In this document: in pieces, positions 51,165-61,457 of the stretch
How the letters are laid out: each line of letters begins with the position of its first letter
Numbering within the stretch: the stretch's first letter is position 1
Translations under genes and position numbers: made by a program
The notes under the pieces: model-generated
Seen by the model: only the letters and a program-made list of their open reading frames with translations
What the model was told of the DNA's origin: nothing
Database searches by the model: none
NCBI RefSeq assembly: GCF_052180255.1
Contig: NZ_CP197466.1
Span: 1,612,001 to 1,676,000, forward strand
Direction: 5' to 3'
DNA: 64,000 bases
Source: Paenibacillus_AM sp052180255
GTDB lineage: Bacteria; Bacillota; Bacilli; Paenibacillales; NBRC-103111

Positions 51165-52349
51165 TTATAAATATAAAAGTGCTAGATCTTTAACTTGTCT
51201 ATTTTGCTGCGTAATGATGTCACGTCGTGGCATCGGTGTCCAATCCTGTACGGCATCTAGCCAAGTTGTAGGAAGGGGATATTCGCTCTCCGGTGAATAT
51301 CGTGCTAGCCAAGCCTCAGGCAGCCGCAGAAGCGGGTTATGGCTGATTTGATCTAATAGGGGGTGATCGGACATCACGAGCCATAGCAGGCTCCAGGCCC
51401 TTGGTACAACGCGCCATATGTCATAACCGCCACCACCAAGTGCCAGCCATCTCCCATTACAGAAATCGTGGGCATAACGGTGAAGCAGCTCGGGCATGCG
51501 CTTATAAATGTTCATCGAACAGTGAACGTGCGCAAGTGGATCGAAGGCATGCGCATCACAGCCGTGCTGAGAGACGATGATGTCAGGACGAAATTGCTTA
51601 ATGGTACGATCAAGTACTTCTTCAAAGCACTCCATCCAGGAATCGTCCTCCGTGTAGGGTTGGACGGGAATATTAATAGAACTACCAAAAGCAACCCCTT
51701 CACCACGCTCATTGACTTCACCTGTTCCCGGGAATAAATATTTACCGGTTTCATGAATAGAAAACGTACACACATCTGGATCGGTATAAAAGCTCCATTG
51801 GACGCCGTCACCATGATGTACATCTGTATCAACATAGAGAACTCTAGCCCCGTAACGATATTTAAGATGTGCGATGGCAGCTGAGGCATCATTATATACA
51901 CAGAAGCCTGCCCCCTTATTATGCAGAGCATGATGTAAGCCCCCGCCGAGGTGAAGTGCATGTTCAACCTGTCCTGACATGACTAAATCCGCAGCAGCAA
52001 TGGAGCCCCCGACGATTTGAGCCGTCACTTCATGCATGTCTTCGAAGAATGGGGTATCCTCCGTATCAAGTCCGTATCGTTCAGCTGATTGCAGCCATTG
52101 TTCATTAGGTCCAGCAGCACTAAGTTGCTTCACAGCTTCAACATAATCTGCATGATGTACGCGGAGAAGCTCATCATCACTAGCGACACGAAGGGGGATC
52201 ACAGATCCTGGATCAAGCGCGCCTGCTTCCCGAAGAAGATCAACTGTCATCGACAAGCGCTTTGGATTAAAGGGATGGTCGTCATTAAATTTATAGCGAA
52301 TTTCTTGCTCGTTATAGATGAAGGCTGACGTTGCACGGCGTATATTCAT
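51165..52349 (-). CDS. acuC: AcuC protein deacetylase
   Basis: This 394-residue class I histone-deacetylase-fold enzyme removes the acetyl group from acetyl-CoA synthetase. Seen are LHLGGGLHHALHNKGAGFCVYND with the catalytic His pair, VLYVDTDVHHGDGVQ with zinc ligands, SIHETGKYLFPGTG and QHGCDAHAFDPLAH with the third ligand. It is downstream of acuA and divergent from acsA, as in B. subtilis, but acuB is absent. AAGGAGATC precedes the ATG. Confidence 0.93.
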   Translation of the reverse strand: MNIRRATSAFIYNEQEIRYKFNDDHPFNPKRLSMTVDLLREAGALDPGSVIPLRVASDDELLRVHHADYVEAVKQLSAAGPNEQWLQSAERYGLDTEDTPFFEDMHEVTAQIVGGSIAAADLVMSGQVEHALHLGGGLHHALHNKGAGFCVYNDASAAIAHLKYRYGARVLYVDTDVHHGDGVQWSFYTDPDVCTFSIHETGKYLFPGTGEVNERGEGVAFGSSINIPVQPYTEDDSWMECFEEVLDRTIKQFRPDIIVSQHGCDAHAFDPLAHVHCSMNIYKRMPELLHRYAHDFCNGRWLALGGGGYDIWRVVPRAWSLLWLVMSDHPLLDQISHNPLLRLPEAWLARYSPESEYPLPTTWLDAVQDWTPMPRRDIITQQNRQVKDLALLYL

Positions 52350-52376
52350 GAAACTTGCGATCTCCTTATGACCAAA

Positions 52377-53015
52377 TTAATACATAAATCGTTGGTGAAA
52401 ACGTATACGGTCAAACTGCTCAACAGATTCATGCGAAACTTCTTTGCCGATTCGTACCATCAGGCAATTAGCAGGATGAGAACATATCTCGGGATCGTCA
52501 GTAGCGAACCAGACCATGTCCACGCTCTTCATCAACTTCTCCATCATCGATCGGTAGTCCCAGACATTAAGTCCACTTTTTTCAAGATCCCAATGCCAGT
52601 AATACTCCGTTGTAAAGGTGATGACATTTTCTAATTGCTCATCTGCATAAGCGAGTTGTATCATTTTTTTGCCTAAGCTAAGTCCACGATAATCATCTGC
52701 TACCTCAATTGCCCCAAGTTCAATTAGATCCTGCATGCTGCCTTCGGACCAGCGTTCAATGGGGTCTGGATAGTGAAAAGTCACATACCCGACGATAATA
52801 TCATTTTCTCGAGCGATAATAATGCGCCCTTCAGGAAGTTCAGCGATTTCAATGAGTGCCTCTTGTTGTTCTTTTGGGCGCCTGAAAGCATCCAAGTCTT
52901 TATGCATTTGCAGTGTACGGAGGTGCTCAGGTGCAACAGGCCCTTCAATGATCAATTCTATCTGCTTAGAGCTAGGCGTGAGACAGAGGGAATGGTATAT
53001 TTTGCGATGTTCCAT
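52377..53015 (-). CDS. acuA: AcuA acetyltransferase
   Basis: This 212-residue GNAT enzyme acetylates and switches off acetyl-CoA synthetase. It matches AcuA by position and by ITIAELPEGRIIIARENDIIVGYVTFHYPDPIERWSEG-type sequence, with the acetyl-CoA loop DDYRGLSLGKKMIQLA. It is divergent from acsA and 27 bp before acuC. GGAGTC precedes the ATG. Confidence 0.9.
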   Translation of the reverse strand: MEHRKIYHSLCLTPSSKQIELIIEGPVAPEHLRTLQMHKDLDAFRRPKEQQEALIEIAELPEGRIIIARENDIIVGYVTFHYPDPIERWSEGSMQDLIELGAIEVADDYRGLSLGKKMIQLAYADEQLENVITFTTEYYWHWDLEKSGLNVWDYRSMMEKLMKSVDMVWFATDDPEICSHPANCLMVRIGKEVSHESVEQFDRIRFHQRFMY

Positions 53016-53081
53016 GATAGACTCCTTTGAAAACGACTATATTTCCACTTATAACACACAATTCGCAATATTGAAAATGAA

Positions 53082-53111
53082 TAGTCAAAAATAATTTTGG
53101 TATGCTATAAT
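53082..53111 (+). promoter_or_regulatory. acsA promoter
   Basis: Extended -10 TGCTATAAT (53103-53111) with a weak -35 (TAGTCA, 53082-53087), about 105 bp before acsA. Confidence 0.55.
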
Positions 53112-53181
53112 AATTTTGCCATAATTCAATTAATTCTGCTTTATTTAAAGCGATGCGAGCAATTGCTTTTTACATCAAAAA

Positions 53182-53195
53182 TGTAAGCGGTTAAC
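53182..53195 (+). promoter_or_regulatory. cre-like site before acsA
   Basis: TGTAAGCGGTTAAC matches the CcpA operator consensus at 12 of 14 positions and lies between the promoter and the acsA ribosome binding site, where bound CcpA would block transcription. acsA is CcpA-controlled in B. subtilis and ccpA is in this window. Confidence 0.55.
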
Positions 53196-53215
53196 CCAGT
53201 TCAGGAGGTAGGAGA

Positions 53216-54940
53216 ATGGAACATCAAAAAGTGGAAATCATCGAAGCAGTAGCCCACAACCCGAATATGAAAAATTACGAAGAAGCTCGTGAGAACTTTA
53301 GTTGGGAAGATGTTGAGAAAAATTTTTCGTGGTATGAGACTGGAAAAATTAATTTAGCTTATGAAGCGATTGATCGTCATGCAGCGTCATCAAGAAAAGA
53401 CAAAATTGCGCTATTTTATAGCGATGATAAGCGCGATGAGAACTACACGTTCGAACAAATGAAGCAAAACTCGAATAAATTTGGCAATGTGCTTCGCAAG
53501 CTCGGAGTAGGTAAGGGAGAGCGTGTATTCATTTTCATGCCTCGGACACCAGAGCTTTATTTTGCATTACTAGGTTCGATTAAAGTTGGTGCGGTTGTTG
53601 GTCCACTATTTGAAGCATTCATGGAAACAGCTGTACGTGATCGTTTGGATGATTCACAAGCTGTCGCGATTATTACAACACCTGCGTTGTTACACCGTGT
53701 TCCAGTTGCAGAGCTTCCAAACTTGAAGCATGTCATCCTAGTTGGTTCAGACATAGAGTTAAGTGAGGGTCAAGTGGATTTCCACCAAGAAATGGCTCAT
53801 GCCTCATCTGAGCTAGATATTGAATGGGTGGATCGCGAAGATGGACTTATCTTGCATTATACGTCGGGTTCGACAGGTAAACCAAAAGGTGTATTCCATG
53901 TCCATAATGCAATGCTGCAGCACTATTACACAGGTAACGTTGTTCTTGATCTTCAAGAAAATGATGTGTACTGGTGTACGGCAGATCCGGGCTGGGTAAC
54001 GGGTACTTCTTATGGGATTTTTGCACCGTGGCTAAATGGAGCTACCAATGTAATCCGAGGTGGCAGATTCTCTCCACAAGATTGGTATAATGTGATTCAA
54101 AAATATAAAGTATCCGTGTGGTACAGTGCTCCTACAGCATTCCGTATGCTTATGGGTGCAGGTGATAATGTAGTAAAGCAATTCGATTTGTCCTCTCTTC
54201 GTCATGTGCTAAGCGTTGGGGAGCCATTAAACCCTGAGGTTGTACGATGGGGGATGAAAGTATACAATCACCGTATTCATGATACTTGGTGGATGACAGA
54301 GACAGGTGGACAGCTCATTTGTAACTACCCTTCGATGGCAATTAAACCAGGTTCAATGGGTCGTCCGATTCCAGGTGTTGAAGCTGCAATTATCGATGAT
54401 AATGGCAATATTGTTCCTCCATATCGGATGGGTAATCTTGCAATTAAGACGACATGGCCTTCGATGATGCGTAAGATTTGGAACAACCCATCGAAGTACG
54501 AAGAGTACTTCCGTATCCCTGGCTGGTACATATCAGGTGACTCTGCTTATTACGATGAAGATGGATATTTCTGGTTCCAAGGCCGTATTGATGATGTAAT
54601 CAATACATCTGGTGAGCGTGTAGGTCCATTTGAAGTGGAGAGCAAGCTTGTCGAGCATCCAGCTGTTGCGGAAGCGGGCGTAATTGGTAAACCAGACCCG
54701 ATGCGTGGTGAAATTATTAAAGCATTCATTGCATTACGTGAAGGTTATAGCCCGTCTGATGAGCTGAAGGCCGATATTTCTAAATTTGTAAAAGAAGGCT
54801 TGTCTGCACATGCATCACCACGTGAGATTGAGTTTAAAGATAAACTTCCGAAGACTCGCTCCGGTAAAATCATGCGCCGTGTATTAAAAGCATGGGAGCT
54901 TGGCCTACCAACCGGTGATTTGTCTACAATCGAGGACTAA
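53216..54940 (+). CDS. acsA: Acetyl-CoA synthetase
   Basis: This 574-residue adenylating enzyme makes acetyl-CoA from acetate, ATP and CoA. Seen are the P-loop-like LHYTSGSTGKPKGVFHVH (A3), YWCTADPGWVTGTSYG, the A5 TWWMTETGGQ, A7-type WYISGDSAYYDEDGYFWFQGRIDDVINTSGERVGPFE and the C-terminal acetylatable Lys in TRSGKIMRRVL. GGAGGTAGGAG precedes ATG 53216. AcuA and AcuC encoded on the other strand control that Lys. Confidence 0.95.
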   Translation: MEHQKVEIIEAVAHNPNMKNYEEARENFSWEDVEKNFSWYETGKINLAYEAIDRHAASSRKDKIALFYSDDKRDENYTFEQMKQNSNKFGNVLRKLGVGKGERVFIFMPRTPELYFALLGSIKVGAVVGPLFEAFMETAVRDRLDDSQAVAIITTPALLHRVPVAELPNLKHVILVGSDIELSEGQVDFHQEMAHASSELDIEWVDREDGLILHYTSGSTGKPKGVFHVHNAMLQHYYTGNVVLDLQENDVYWCTADPGWVTGTSYGIFAPWLNGATNVIRGGRFSPQDWYNVIQKYKVSVWYSAPTAFRMLMGAGDNVVKQFDLSSLRHVLSVGEPLNPEVVRWGMKVYNHRIHDTWWMTETGGQLICNYPSMAIKPGSMGRPIPGVEAAIIDDNGNIVPPYRMGNLAIKTTWPSMMRKIWNNPSKYEEYFRIPGWYISGDSAYYDEDGYFWFQGRIDDVINTSGERVGPFEVESKLVEHPAVAEAGVIGKPDPMRGEIIKAFIALREGYSPSDELKADISKFVKEGLSAHASPREIEFKDKLPKTRSGKIMRRVLKAWELGLPTGDLSTIED

Positions 54941-54954
54941 TCGATCTTTTTTAT

Positions 54955-55003
54955 AAAAAAACGAGCCATACTGGTGTTTACTTACACTAGTGTGGCTCGT
55001 TTT
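54955..55003. terminator. Bidirectional terminator
   Basis: AAAACGAGCCA and TGGCTCGTTTT form the stem between convergent acsA and the PBP gene. Confidence 0.82.
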
Positions 55004-55016
55004 CTATTGACATGTA

Positions 55017-58000
55017 TTAATCTTTAAAGTTAAATGCAGCAGATGGCTTGGATTCTCCTGATTCATTAACCGCAGTTACTTTGTAATAACCTTTGTAGTC
55101 AGCATCAAAGTAATTTAATTCATTCGCGGTACCTGGTGAGGAGCCGATTTTTTTATAAATACCAGTTTCTTTATCACTATAGTAGATATTATAACTTTTC
55201 ACTTTTTCTAAGGGATTGTTTGCTGTCCAGCTAATTTTAAGCGCGATTCCCTCACGTTGAATCTTAACACCTGCAGGAGCAGCTGGCGCGTCCTTCGTGT
55301 TTTTTGGCTGTTCATTGTTGTTCCCGCTTGGTAACGGGACCGTAGTACCACCTCCGTTATTGTTAGGGGGGGATAGCGGATCAATAGAAGAGCCGTCACT
55401 AGCTGATGCATTACTAGGTGATGATAGCTTGCCAACAACATCAACTGCAACTAAGTAGTAGGAATATGTTTTATCCGAATGTACCGTTTCCGTGTACTTC
55501 GCTTCAGCACCTGCAAGAATGACTTTTCCTTGTTGTAACAAGAAAGGACCACCATTCTCTGAACGATATATCCGGTATCCGACTAAATCAGGTGATGAAC
55601 TAGGTTGGAAGCTTATCACGGCTGTTTCTCCTGATTTTGTTGCAACAACAGAAGTAGGAGGAGAAGGTATTTTTCCATCATCTACTCGCGGGTCTGGTTC
55701 TGAAGGAGCATCGGTATCGTAATCTGTTGTTTTGTAATAATCAATAGATTTCTTGTTGGTATCTCGAATTTTAGGCAGAATATCCCCCAATTCTTTCAAT
55801 ATTTGGCTCAATGGTTTTTCGCGTTTGACAACTACTTTTTCTTGGGAAAAGTCAGAAGGAGTAGCGTCATTTGCAATGTAATTGATGCTGTTATAGGAAA
55901 CTATTTTCATTTTTGTCATCACATTATCGACTTCTGTCGGTAAGTATTTACGGTTAAAAATATCAGTTACGCTAAGGTTAGCTGCTGTTGTCAAATCGCT
56001 TGGTAACTTTCCAGAAACCGAGGAAACGGTTGCAGACACGATATTGTTTGGTTTCTTAAACTCTTTGGATGGGAAAAGTTCAGGTTTTTTCTCTATGGTC
56101 GAGTTCATGACCAATGCCCAGATGGTGTTCGCACGTTGTGTACCGCCAGTCTTTTTCTCCAATTTGTAGATTGGCTTATCATAACCGACCCACACACCAA
56201 GCGTAATATCAGGAGAGTAACCCATAAACCATACATCACCATCATCTTGTGTGGATCCCGTTTTACCGACGATTGGTGTTTTTTTCGCATACTTATAGTT
56301 TTTTGCAATGGTACCACCTGTACCTTGGCTGATTACAGTACGCATCATATCTGTCATCAGATAAGCCGTTTCTTCTGAAAATACAGTAGTTGGCTTCAGT
56401 TCATGCTGATACACGATTTTACCCTCTGTGTCCGTAATTTTACTAATCATGTAACCTTCGTTAAAGACACCCCGGTTGGAAATAGAAGCAAAAGCACCCG
56501 TGAATTCTTTAACAGAGACCCCTTTGGATAGCCCGCCAATTACACCCGTTTGAGCACCATAATCTTCCTTCGTAATGGAAGTAACACCGAGTTTCTTTAC
56601 AAAACTCCACGCTTCGTTAATTCCAACTTTATCCATAAACACTTTAATTGCAGGAATATTGTAGGACTGATCAAGAGCTGTTCTTGCTGTAATGAGCCCA
56701 TGGTATTTATGATCGTGGTTGTCAGGGATATGAAAACCCTTCTGGCCATCTTTTAAAATAATCGGTACATCATCTATGATGGAGCCTGGCTGAATAAGTC
56801 CCTTTTCCATTGCAGGGATATAAGCTGCTAGAGGTTTCATTGTTGAACCTGGCTGACGATAGGCTTGCGTCGCATGATTATATTGATCTTTTGGTGAGAA
56901 ACCACGTCCTTCAATCATACCGAGAATGGCCCCTGTTTTGGAATCCATCATGACAGAACCGACTTGTTCTTTTCCTTTCTCCTTATCATCCGGACTAAAG
57001 TTCTTATCGTTATCGGAGATTTCATGCATAGCATCATAGATCGTTTTGTCGATTGTCGTGTACACATGGTAGCCACCATGTAAAAGTTGTTTATGTGTTG
57101 TTTCCCATGCTGCGCTGTATTCCTTCGTATTCTTAGTTGGATCAAGTTCAGGATGAAGCTGTTTAAGCAGGATGTCCGTTGCTTGCTTCTCTGCTTCCAA
57201 CATTAAGAATGGATAGGTATTGTAGGCCTTCTCAGTAGATTGCGCGAGCGATTTTTTAAGATCAAAATCCAGAGCAGTTTGGTATTGTTCCTGTGAAATT
57301 TTGTGTTCTTCGAGCATCCGTTTGAGTACGAGACGCTGACGGTCTGTTGCCCGCTTAAACGCTGCGCTATCGAATTTTCCGTCACTTGTAAAAGCAGAGT
57401 AATTGCTTGGCATCTGCGGCAATCCTACTAAATAAGCGACTTGTGCGATGTTAAGCTTACTTAAGTCAGTCTCGTTGAATATTCCTTTAGCTGCGGCTTT
57501 GATTCCATATAGGTTATAACCGGAAGATCCATTGCCATATGGAATTTTGTTGAGATAAGCGAGTAGGATTTCATCCTTAGATAAAAGTCGGTCCATTCGA
57601 AGGGCAAGGAGCAACTCCTTGGCTTTACGATCCGCTTCTTTGTCTAAGGTAAGAAATACGCGTCTAGCGAGTTGTTGCGTAATTGTACTACCGCCCGTCT
57701 GTACGTCCTCATTCATTACTTTTTGCTTTACTGCACGGACTAATCCGTTGAGGTCAATCCCAAAGTGGTTGTAAAAGTCCTTATCTTCGATAGATAGTAC
57801 AGCATCCACCACGACTTGTGGAATTTCATTCAATTTAATCATGCGTCGGTCTTCTTCGGAGCGAAGTTGGCCGATCGCATCACCATTATTAAAATGAACA
57901 AAACCTGTCATTACATTTTGTTCAAGCTCTTTGAGCATGAACTCTTTACTGCGTACAGGATCGTCCTTAACGAGGGCGCTGACAAGACCGAAGGCTGCAG

Positions 58001-58118
58001 CCCCTCCTAAGATTCCGACTGCTATGATGGTGACAATCAACCATTTTAAGCTAATAAATGTCCATTTACCGGTCTTCCGAACACCGGGTTTATTAAAGAA
58101 GTTCGTAATCTTTCCCAT
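55017..58118 (-). CDS. Class A penicillin-binding protein with fibronectin-III tail
   Basis: This 1033-residue bifunctional peptidoglycan synthase has a cytoplasmic tail, a membrane span (about 22-48), then a GT51 transglycosylase with SIEDKDFYNHFGIDLNG and GGSTITQQLARRVFL. The transpeptidase has Ser in RQPGSTMKPL, SYN-type DQSYNIPAI and KTG in GKTGST. Two fibronectin-III-like domains follow (about 815-910 and 950-1030), separated by a Pro/Asn/Gly linker. It resembles PonA/PBP1 of Bacillales. I chose ATG 58118 after GAAGGAGGAAG. Confidence 0.92.
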   Translation of the reverse strand: MGKITNFFNKPGVRKTGKWTFISLKWLIVTIIAVGILGGAAAFGLVSALVKDDPVRSKEFMLKELEQNVMTGFVHFNNGDAIGQLRSEEDRRMIKLNEIPQVVVDAVLSIEDKDFYNHFGIDLNGLVRAVKQKVMNEDVQTGGSTITQQLARRVFLTLDKEADRKAKELLLALRMDRLLSKDEILLAYLNKIPYGNGSSGYNLYGIKAAAKGIFNETDLSKLNIAQVAYLVGLPQMPSNYSAFTSDGKFDSAAFKRATDRQRLVLKRMLEEHKISQEQYQTALDFDLKKSLAQSTEKAYNTYPFLMLEAEKQATDILLKQLHPELDPTKNTKEYSAAWETTHKQLLHGGYHVYTTIDKTIYDAMHEISDNDKNFSPDDKEKGKEQVGSVMMDSKTGAILGMIEGRGFSPKDQYNHATQAYRQPGSTMKPLAAYIPAMEKGLIQPGSIIDDVPIILKDGQKGFHIPDNHDHKYHGLITARTALDQSYNIPAIKVFMDKVGINEAWSFVKKLGVTSITKEDYGAQTGVIGGLSKGVSVKEFTGAFASISNRGVFNEGYMISKITDTEGKIVYQHELKPTTVFSEETAYLMTDMMRTVISQGTGGTIAKNYKYAKKTPIVGKTGSTQDDGDVWFMGYSPDITLGVWVGYDKPIYKLEKKTGGTQRANTIWALVMNSTIEKKPELFPSKEFKKPNNIVSATVSSVSGKLPSDLTTAANLSVTDIFNRKYLPTEVDNVMTKMKIVSYNSINYIANDATPSDFSQEKVVVKREKPLSQILKELGDILPKIRDTNKKSIDYYKTTDYDTDAPSEPDPRVDDGKIPSPPTSVVATKSGETAVISFQPSSSPDLVGYRIYRSENGGPFLLQQGKVILAGAEAKYTETVHSDKTYSYYLVAVDVVGKLSSPSNASASDGSSIDPLSPPNNNGGGTTVPLPSGNNNEQPKNTKDAPAAPAGVKIQREGIALKISWTANNPLEKVKSYNIYYSDKETGIYKKIGSSPGTANELNYFDADYKGYYKVTAVNESGESKPSAAFNFKD

Positions 58119-58196
58119 AAAATTTTCCACTTCCTCCTTCAGGCAGTCCAATTAATTATACCATAATTGGGTAAATTGAGGGAGTGTTTAGGTTGA

Positions 58197-60557
58197 TCAC
58201 ACGAACTGGGACTCCGTTTGATAAGTATCAGGTGATTGTTCGGTTATAAAAGGACTAGGTACACTTAAGGCAAAAATGTGAAGGAAGTGCATGGCTCTTG
58301 TACACGCGGTGTAGAACAGCTTACGTTCATGCTCCTTGCTGTACTGCGTCATCGAACCGTCATAGATTAGCACGGCATCGAATTCTACACCTTTTGCTAA
58401 GTAGGCAGGAAGCACGACAATTCCTTTTTCAAAGGTAGGAGAATGTTTGGTAATTAAGCGTACAGGCAAGGACTGGCTTAAATGTTCGTAGGCTGCTTCA
58501 CTTTCTTGGGCAGTCTTACAAATGACCGCGATGTTTGCATAGTCGTCCTGGAGTAGCTTTGTGATTTGATTCTTCATCTCATGATGCAGTGTTTCACGAT
58601 TAGGCAGGGCGGTTACGACCGGCTTCTCGCCATCACGGTTAAAAGGAATGATCGTATCTCCACCTGGAACCATGCCACGCGTAAATTGAACAATTTCCTG
58701 CGTGGAGCGATAACTGCGATTTAAACGAATCCACTCGGTTTGCTCAGGTCCGTATAGGGCAGCCATTGGGTGTTCCTCCGTAAGTGCTGCGTCATGCACA
58801 TAAATCGCTTGATTCAGGTCACCGAGTACTGTCATTTTGGCACGCGGAAATAATCGTTTCATAAACTCGAATTGGAAAGGTGAGTAGTCCTGCGCTTCAT
58901 CAATGAGTACATGGCGAACAACGGTATTGACTTGGAAGCTTTGCAGCAGCTCTTTTAAATACAAGAACGGTGTCGCATCTTCATAAGCAAGCTCCTGCTG
59001 GTCAAGACGACGGATCGTATAGGCGCAAATTTCAGCCCATTCTTCTGGAAGCATCGCTGCATCAGCACCTGCTAAACGTTTCATTAATGCGACTTGGCTG
59101 AATAATTGGCGGTAAATAGCAGTTGTATGAATATAGCCTAACTGGTCAACCCACTCGTTAAGTGGTTTTAAATTCTCTTTGACAATTCGGCGGGCAAGGA
59201 AGTCTTTTTCAACATCATAATCATGGAATGTATCTTTTTTCTGCATTTGTACATGACGCAGATGCTTATAGGAGGCGTGATAATCTTCGTTATCAAGTAA
59301 ATCGATTTCATCTTCAACCCAAGGGGCTTCGATTTGTGCCGCGGCAAACTTGCGAATTTTCTTCTTCAGCCATAATCGCATCAGCTCAATTCGATTAGGC
59401 AGACGAATGGACTCATCATACGAATAGAACTGCGTACGCATCTCCTTGCTGGATACAACGGTTTGTTCTCTAAATTGTACAGGGTGAAATACCATTCCTT
59501 CATGCAGCAAATAATCGCGATAGGCAGTGATGACATGCAGGAATGGAGCAGAAGATTTATACTGAATGCCCTGCAATCTAGCCGTATAACCCGGTGTGTC
59601 TCCTTCCGTAAGCACATATTCCAGTTGAGAAAAAGGATCTTCAATGTCAAACTCATCGCCAAGTCGATGGTTCAAATACTGCTGGAACGTCGTCTGCTGC
59701 ATATTCTCCTCACCAAGTTCAGGTAGTACACTGGATACATAACTGTTGAACAGCGGGTTAGGGGAGAACAGGACGACTTGATCGGCGGTCAGATGACCGC
59801 GGTGTTTATATAGCAAATAGGCTACGCGTTGAAGCGCGGCAGATGTTTTACCGCTTCCTGCAGAGCCAAGTACGATGAGCATGCGGCTGTGGTCGTTACG
59901 GATGACGGCATTCTGCTCTTTTTGAATTGTAGCAACAATTGATTTCATTTGGGTATCAGAAGTTCGGCTGAGCACTTGCTGCAGCAGTTCATCTCCAATC
60001 GTGTCATTCGTATCGAACATGAAGCTTAAGTTCTCATCACGGAAGCCGTATTGACGTTTTACAGTAATATCGCCTTCGATTTCACCCGTTGGGGTCTCGT
60101 AAGTTGCAGAACCAGGTCCATAGGTATAGTACAGGCTGGAGATTGGTGCACGCCAATCATAAACAAGGAATGAGTATTCATCTTCATCAAGTACAGAAGC
60201 GATCCCTAAATAGATAGGTGTAGCTATTTTCTCGCCATTTGCTTTAAAGTCGATTCTTCCGAAATAAGGGGATTGCAAGAGTCGAGTCATTTTGTTAAGG
60301 GAGAGGGAGGCTTGCCTGTGATTAAGCTCTCGCTGTGACAGCATCTCCGCTTGTTGTTTCAGGCTGAGTGCAGTCTCTAGCTTATCATCGAAGCTGCTTA
60401 AGTCGACCTTAACATCGTCCCAAAAGTTTTTCCGAATTTCAATAACATCTGTCCGAACTTGCCCAACGATTTCGGAGAGTGTCTCGATGCGTTTGCGGAT
60501 ATGTTTGGATACAAGTTGTGAATATGCGAGCTCTTCTGGCCAATTGTGATTGATCAT
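58197..60557 (-). CDS. helD: HelD-type RNA polymerase recycling ATPase
   Basis: This 786-residue UvrD-like helicase-fold protein releases stalled RNA polymerase from DNA. It has the N-terminal coiled coil (about 15-80), then FLVYDWRAPISSLYYTYG typical of HelD. Walker A is VLGSAGSGKTSAALQR (about 235), followed by DEAQDYSPFQFEF, LNRSYRSTQEIV, and the C-terminal VLIYDGSMT and LFYTACTRAMHFLHIF motifs. Full length and intact. The 300 bp upstream hold only its likely promoter and the rpsD terminator. Confidence 0.9.
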   Translation of the reverse strand: MINHNWPEELAYSQLVSKHIRKRIETLSEIVGQVRTDVIEIRKNFWDDVKVDLSSFDDKLETALSLKQQAEMLSQRELNHRQASLSLNKMTRLLQSPYFGRIDFKANGEKIATPIYLGIASVLDEDEYSFLVYDWRAPISSLYYTYGPGSATYETPTGEIEGDITVKRQYGFRDENLSFMFDTNDTIGDELLQQVLSRTSDTQMKSIVATIQKEQNAVIRNDHSRMLIVLGSAGSGKTSAALQRVAYLLYKHRGHLTADQVVLFSPNPLFNSYVSSVLPELGEENMQQTTFQQYLNHRLGDEFDIEDPFSQLEYVLTEGDTPGYTARLQGIQYKSSAPFLHVITAYRDYLLHEGMVFHPVQFREQTVVSSKEMRTQFYSYDESIRLPNRIELMRLWLKKKIRKFAAAQIEAPWVEDEIDLLDNEDYHASYKHLRHVQMQKKDTFHDYDVEKDFLARRIVKENLKPLNEWVDQLGYIHTTAIYRQLFSQVALMKRLAGADAAMLPEEWAEICAYTIRRLDQQELAYEDATPFLYLKELLQSFQVNTVVRHVLIDEAQDYSPFQFEFMKRLFPRAKMTVLGDLNQAIYVHDAALTEEHPMAALYGPEQTEWIRLNRSYRSTQEIVQFTRGMVPGGDTIIPFNRDGEKPVVTALPNRETLHHEMKNQITKLLQDDYANIAVICKTAQESEAAYEHLSQSLPVRLITKHSPTFEKGIVVLPAYLAKGVEFDAVLIYDGSMTQYSKEHERKLFYTACTRAMHFLHIFALSVPSPFITEQSPDTYQTESQFV

Positions 60558-60781
60558 GCTACAGTTCCCCTTTCAAAAATGGCACTTGCCCAGTTGACTT
60601 CCTATTTTCCTTGTGGTATATTTGTATTAGGGAATCATAATGGACTTAATTTATTATTTTTTTAATGCAGACACATTGGGTTCAGTATACCAGTTATAAC
60701 TTCTTTATTCAATGGGGAAGTTTATTTTTATTTGTGAAGAAGACTAGGGAGGGGCGCCGGATGGCGTCTTTTTTTGTGCGA
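60558..60781. other. Upstream region of helD
   Basis: This interval holds no gene. It is AT-rich with a plus-strand hairpin GCGCC-GGAT-GGCGT followed by T7 (about 60752-60773), which may be a weak terminator for plus-strand transcripts. Confidence 0.4.
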
Positions 60782-60824
60782 AAATAAAAAAAGAAGCATG
60801 AGAACCGAAGATCTCATGCTTCTT
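60782..60824 (-). terminator. Terminator of rpsD
   Basis: AAGAAGCATGAGA pairs perfectly with TCTCATGCTTCTT (13 bp); T-rich run on the minus strand. Confidence 0.85.
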
Positions 60825-60857
60825 AGCAGGCAGTTCCAAGAAGAACTGCTGTAGATA

Positions 60858-61457
60858 TTAACGGGAGTAGAACTCGACGATTTGTTTTTCGTCAATTTCT
60901 TGTGGAAGCTCAGCGCGTTCAGGAAGACGGATGTACTTACCTTCCATACCAGCTTCGTTGAATTCCAAGTAGCCAGGTAAGTAGTTGCGGTTAGCAACTG
61001 CTTCTTTAACTACGGAAAGACCTTTACTTCTTTCGCGCAATCCGATTACATCGCCAGTAGAAACTGTGTAAGAAGCGATGTCTACTTTTTTGCCGTTAAC
61101 GATTACGTGACCGTGGGACACGAGTTGACGAGCACCAGCGCGGGAGTTGGAGAAACCAAGACGGTAAACCAAGTTGTCCAAACGGCTTTCAAGAAGAACC
61201 ATGAAGTTCTCACCGGAAATACCTTGTTGTTTGGAAGCTTTGTTGTACAAGTTACGGAATTGTTTTTCGTTCAAACCGTACATGTGACGCAATTTTTGTT
61301 TTTCAAGCAATTGCATACCGTAACCGGAAACTTTTTTGCGTTGTCCTGGGCCATGTTGACCTGGAGGGAACGGACGCTTCAAATCTTTACCATTACCGCT
61401 AAGAGAAATGCCGAGACGACGGCTTAATTTAAATTTAGGACCTGTATAACGTGACAT
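60858..61457 (-). CDS. rpsD: 30S ribosomal protein S4
   Basis: This 199-residue primary 16S rRNA-binding protein starts MSRYTGPKFKLSRRLG and has the S4 RNA-binding domain at about 90-155 (SRLDNLVYRLGFSNSRAGARQLVSHGHVIVNGKKVDI). I chose ATG 61457 after AAAAAGGAGC. The gene is monocistronic with its own terminator, as usual in Bacillales. Confidence 0.96.
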   Translation of the reverse strand: MSRYTGPKFKLSRRLGISLSGNGKDLKRPFPPGQHGPGQRKKVSGYGMQLLEKQKLRHMYGLNEKQFRNLYNKASKQQGISGENFMVLLESRLDNLVYRLGFSNSRAGARQLVSHGHVIVNGKKVDIASYTVSTGDVIGLRERSKGLSVVKEAVANRNYLPGYLEFNEAGMEGKYIRLPERAELPQEIDEKQIVEFYSR

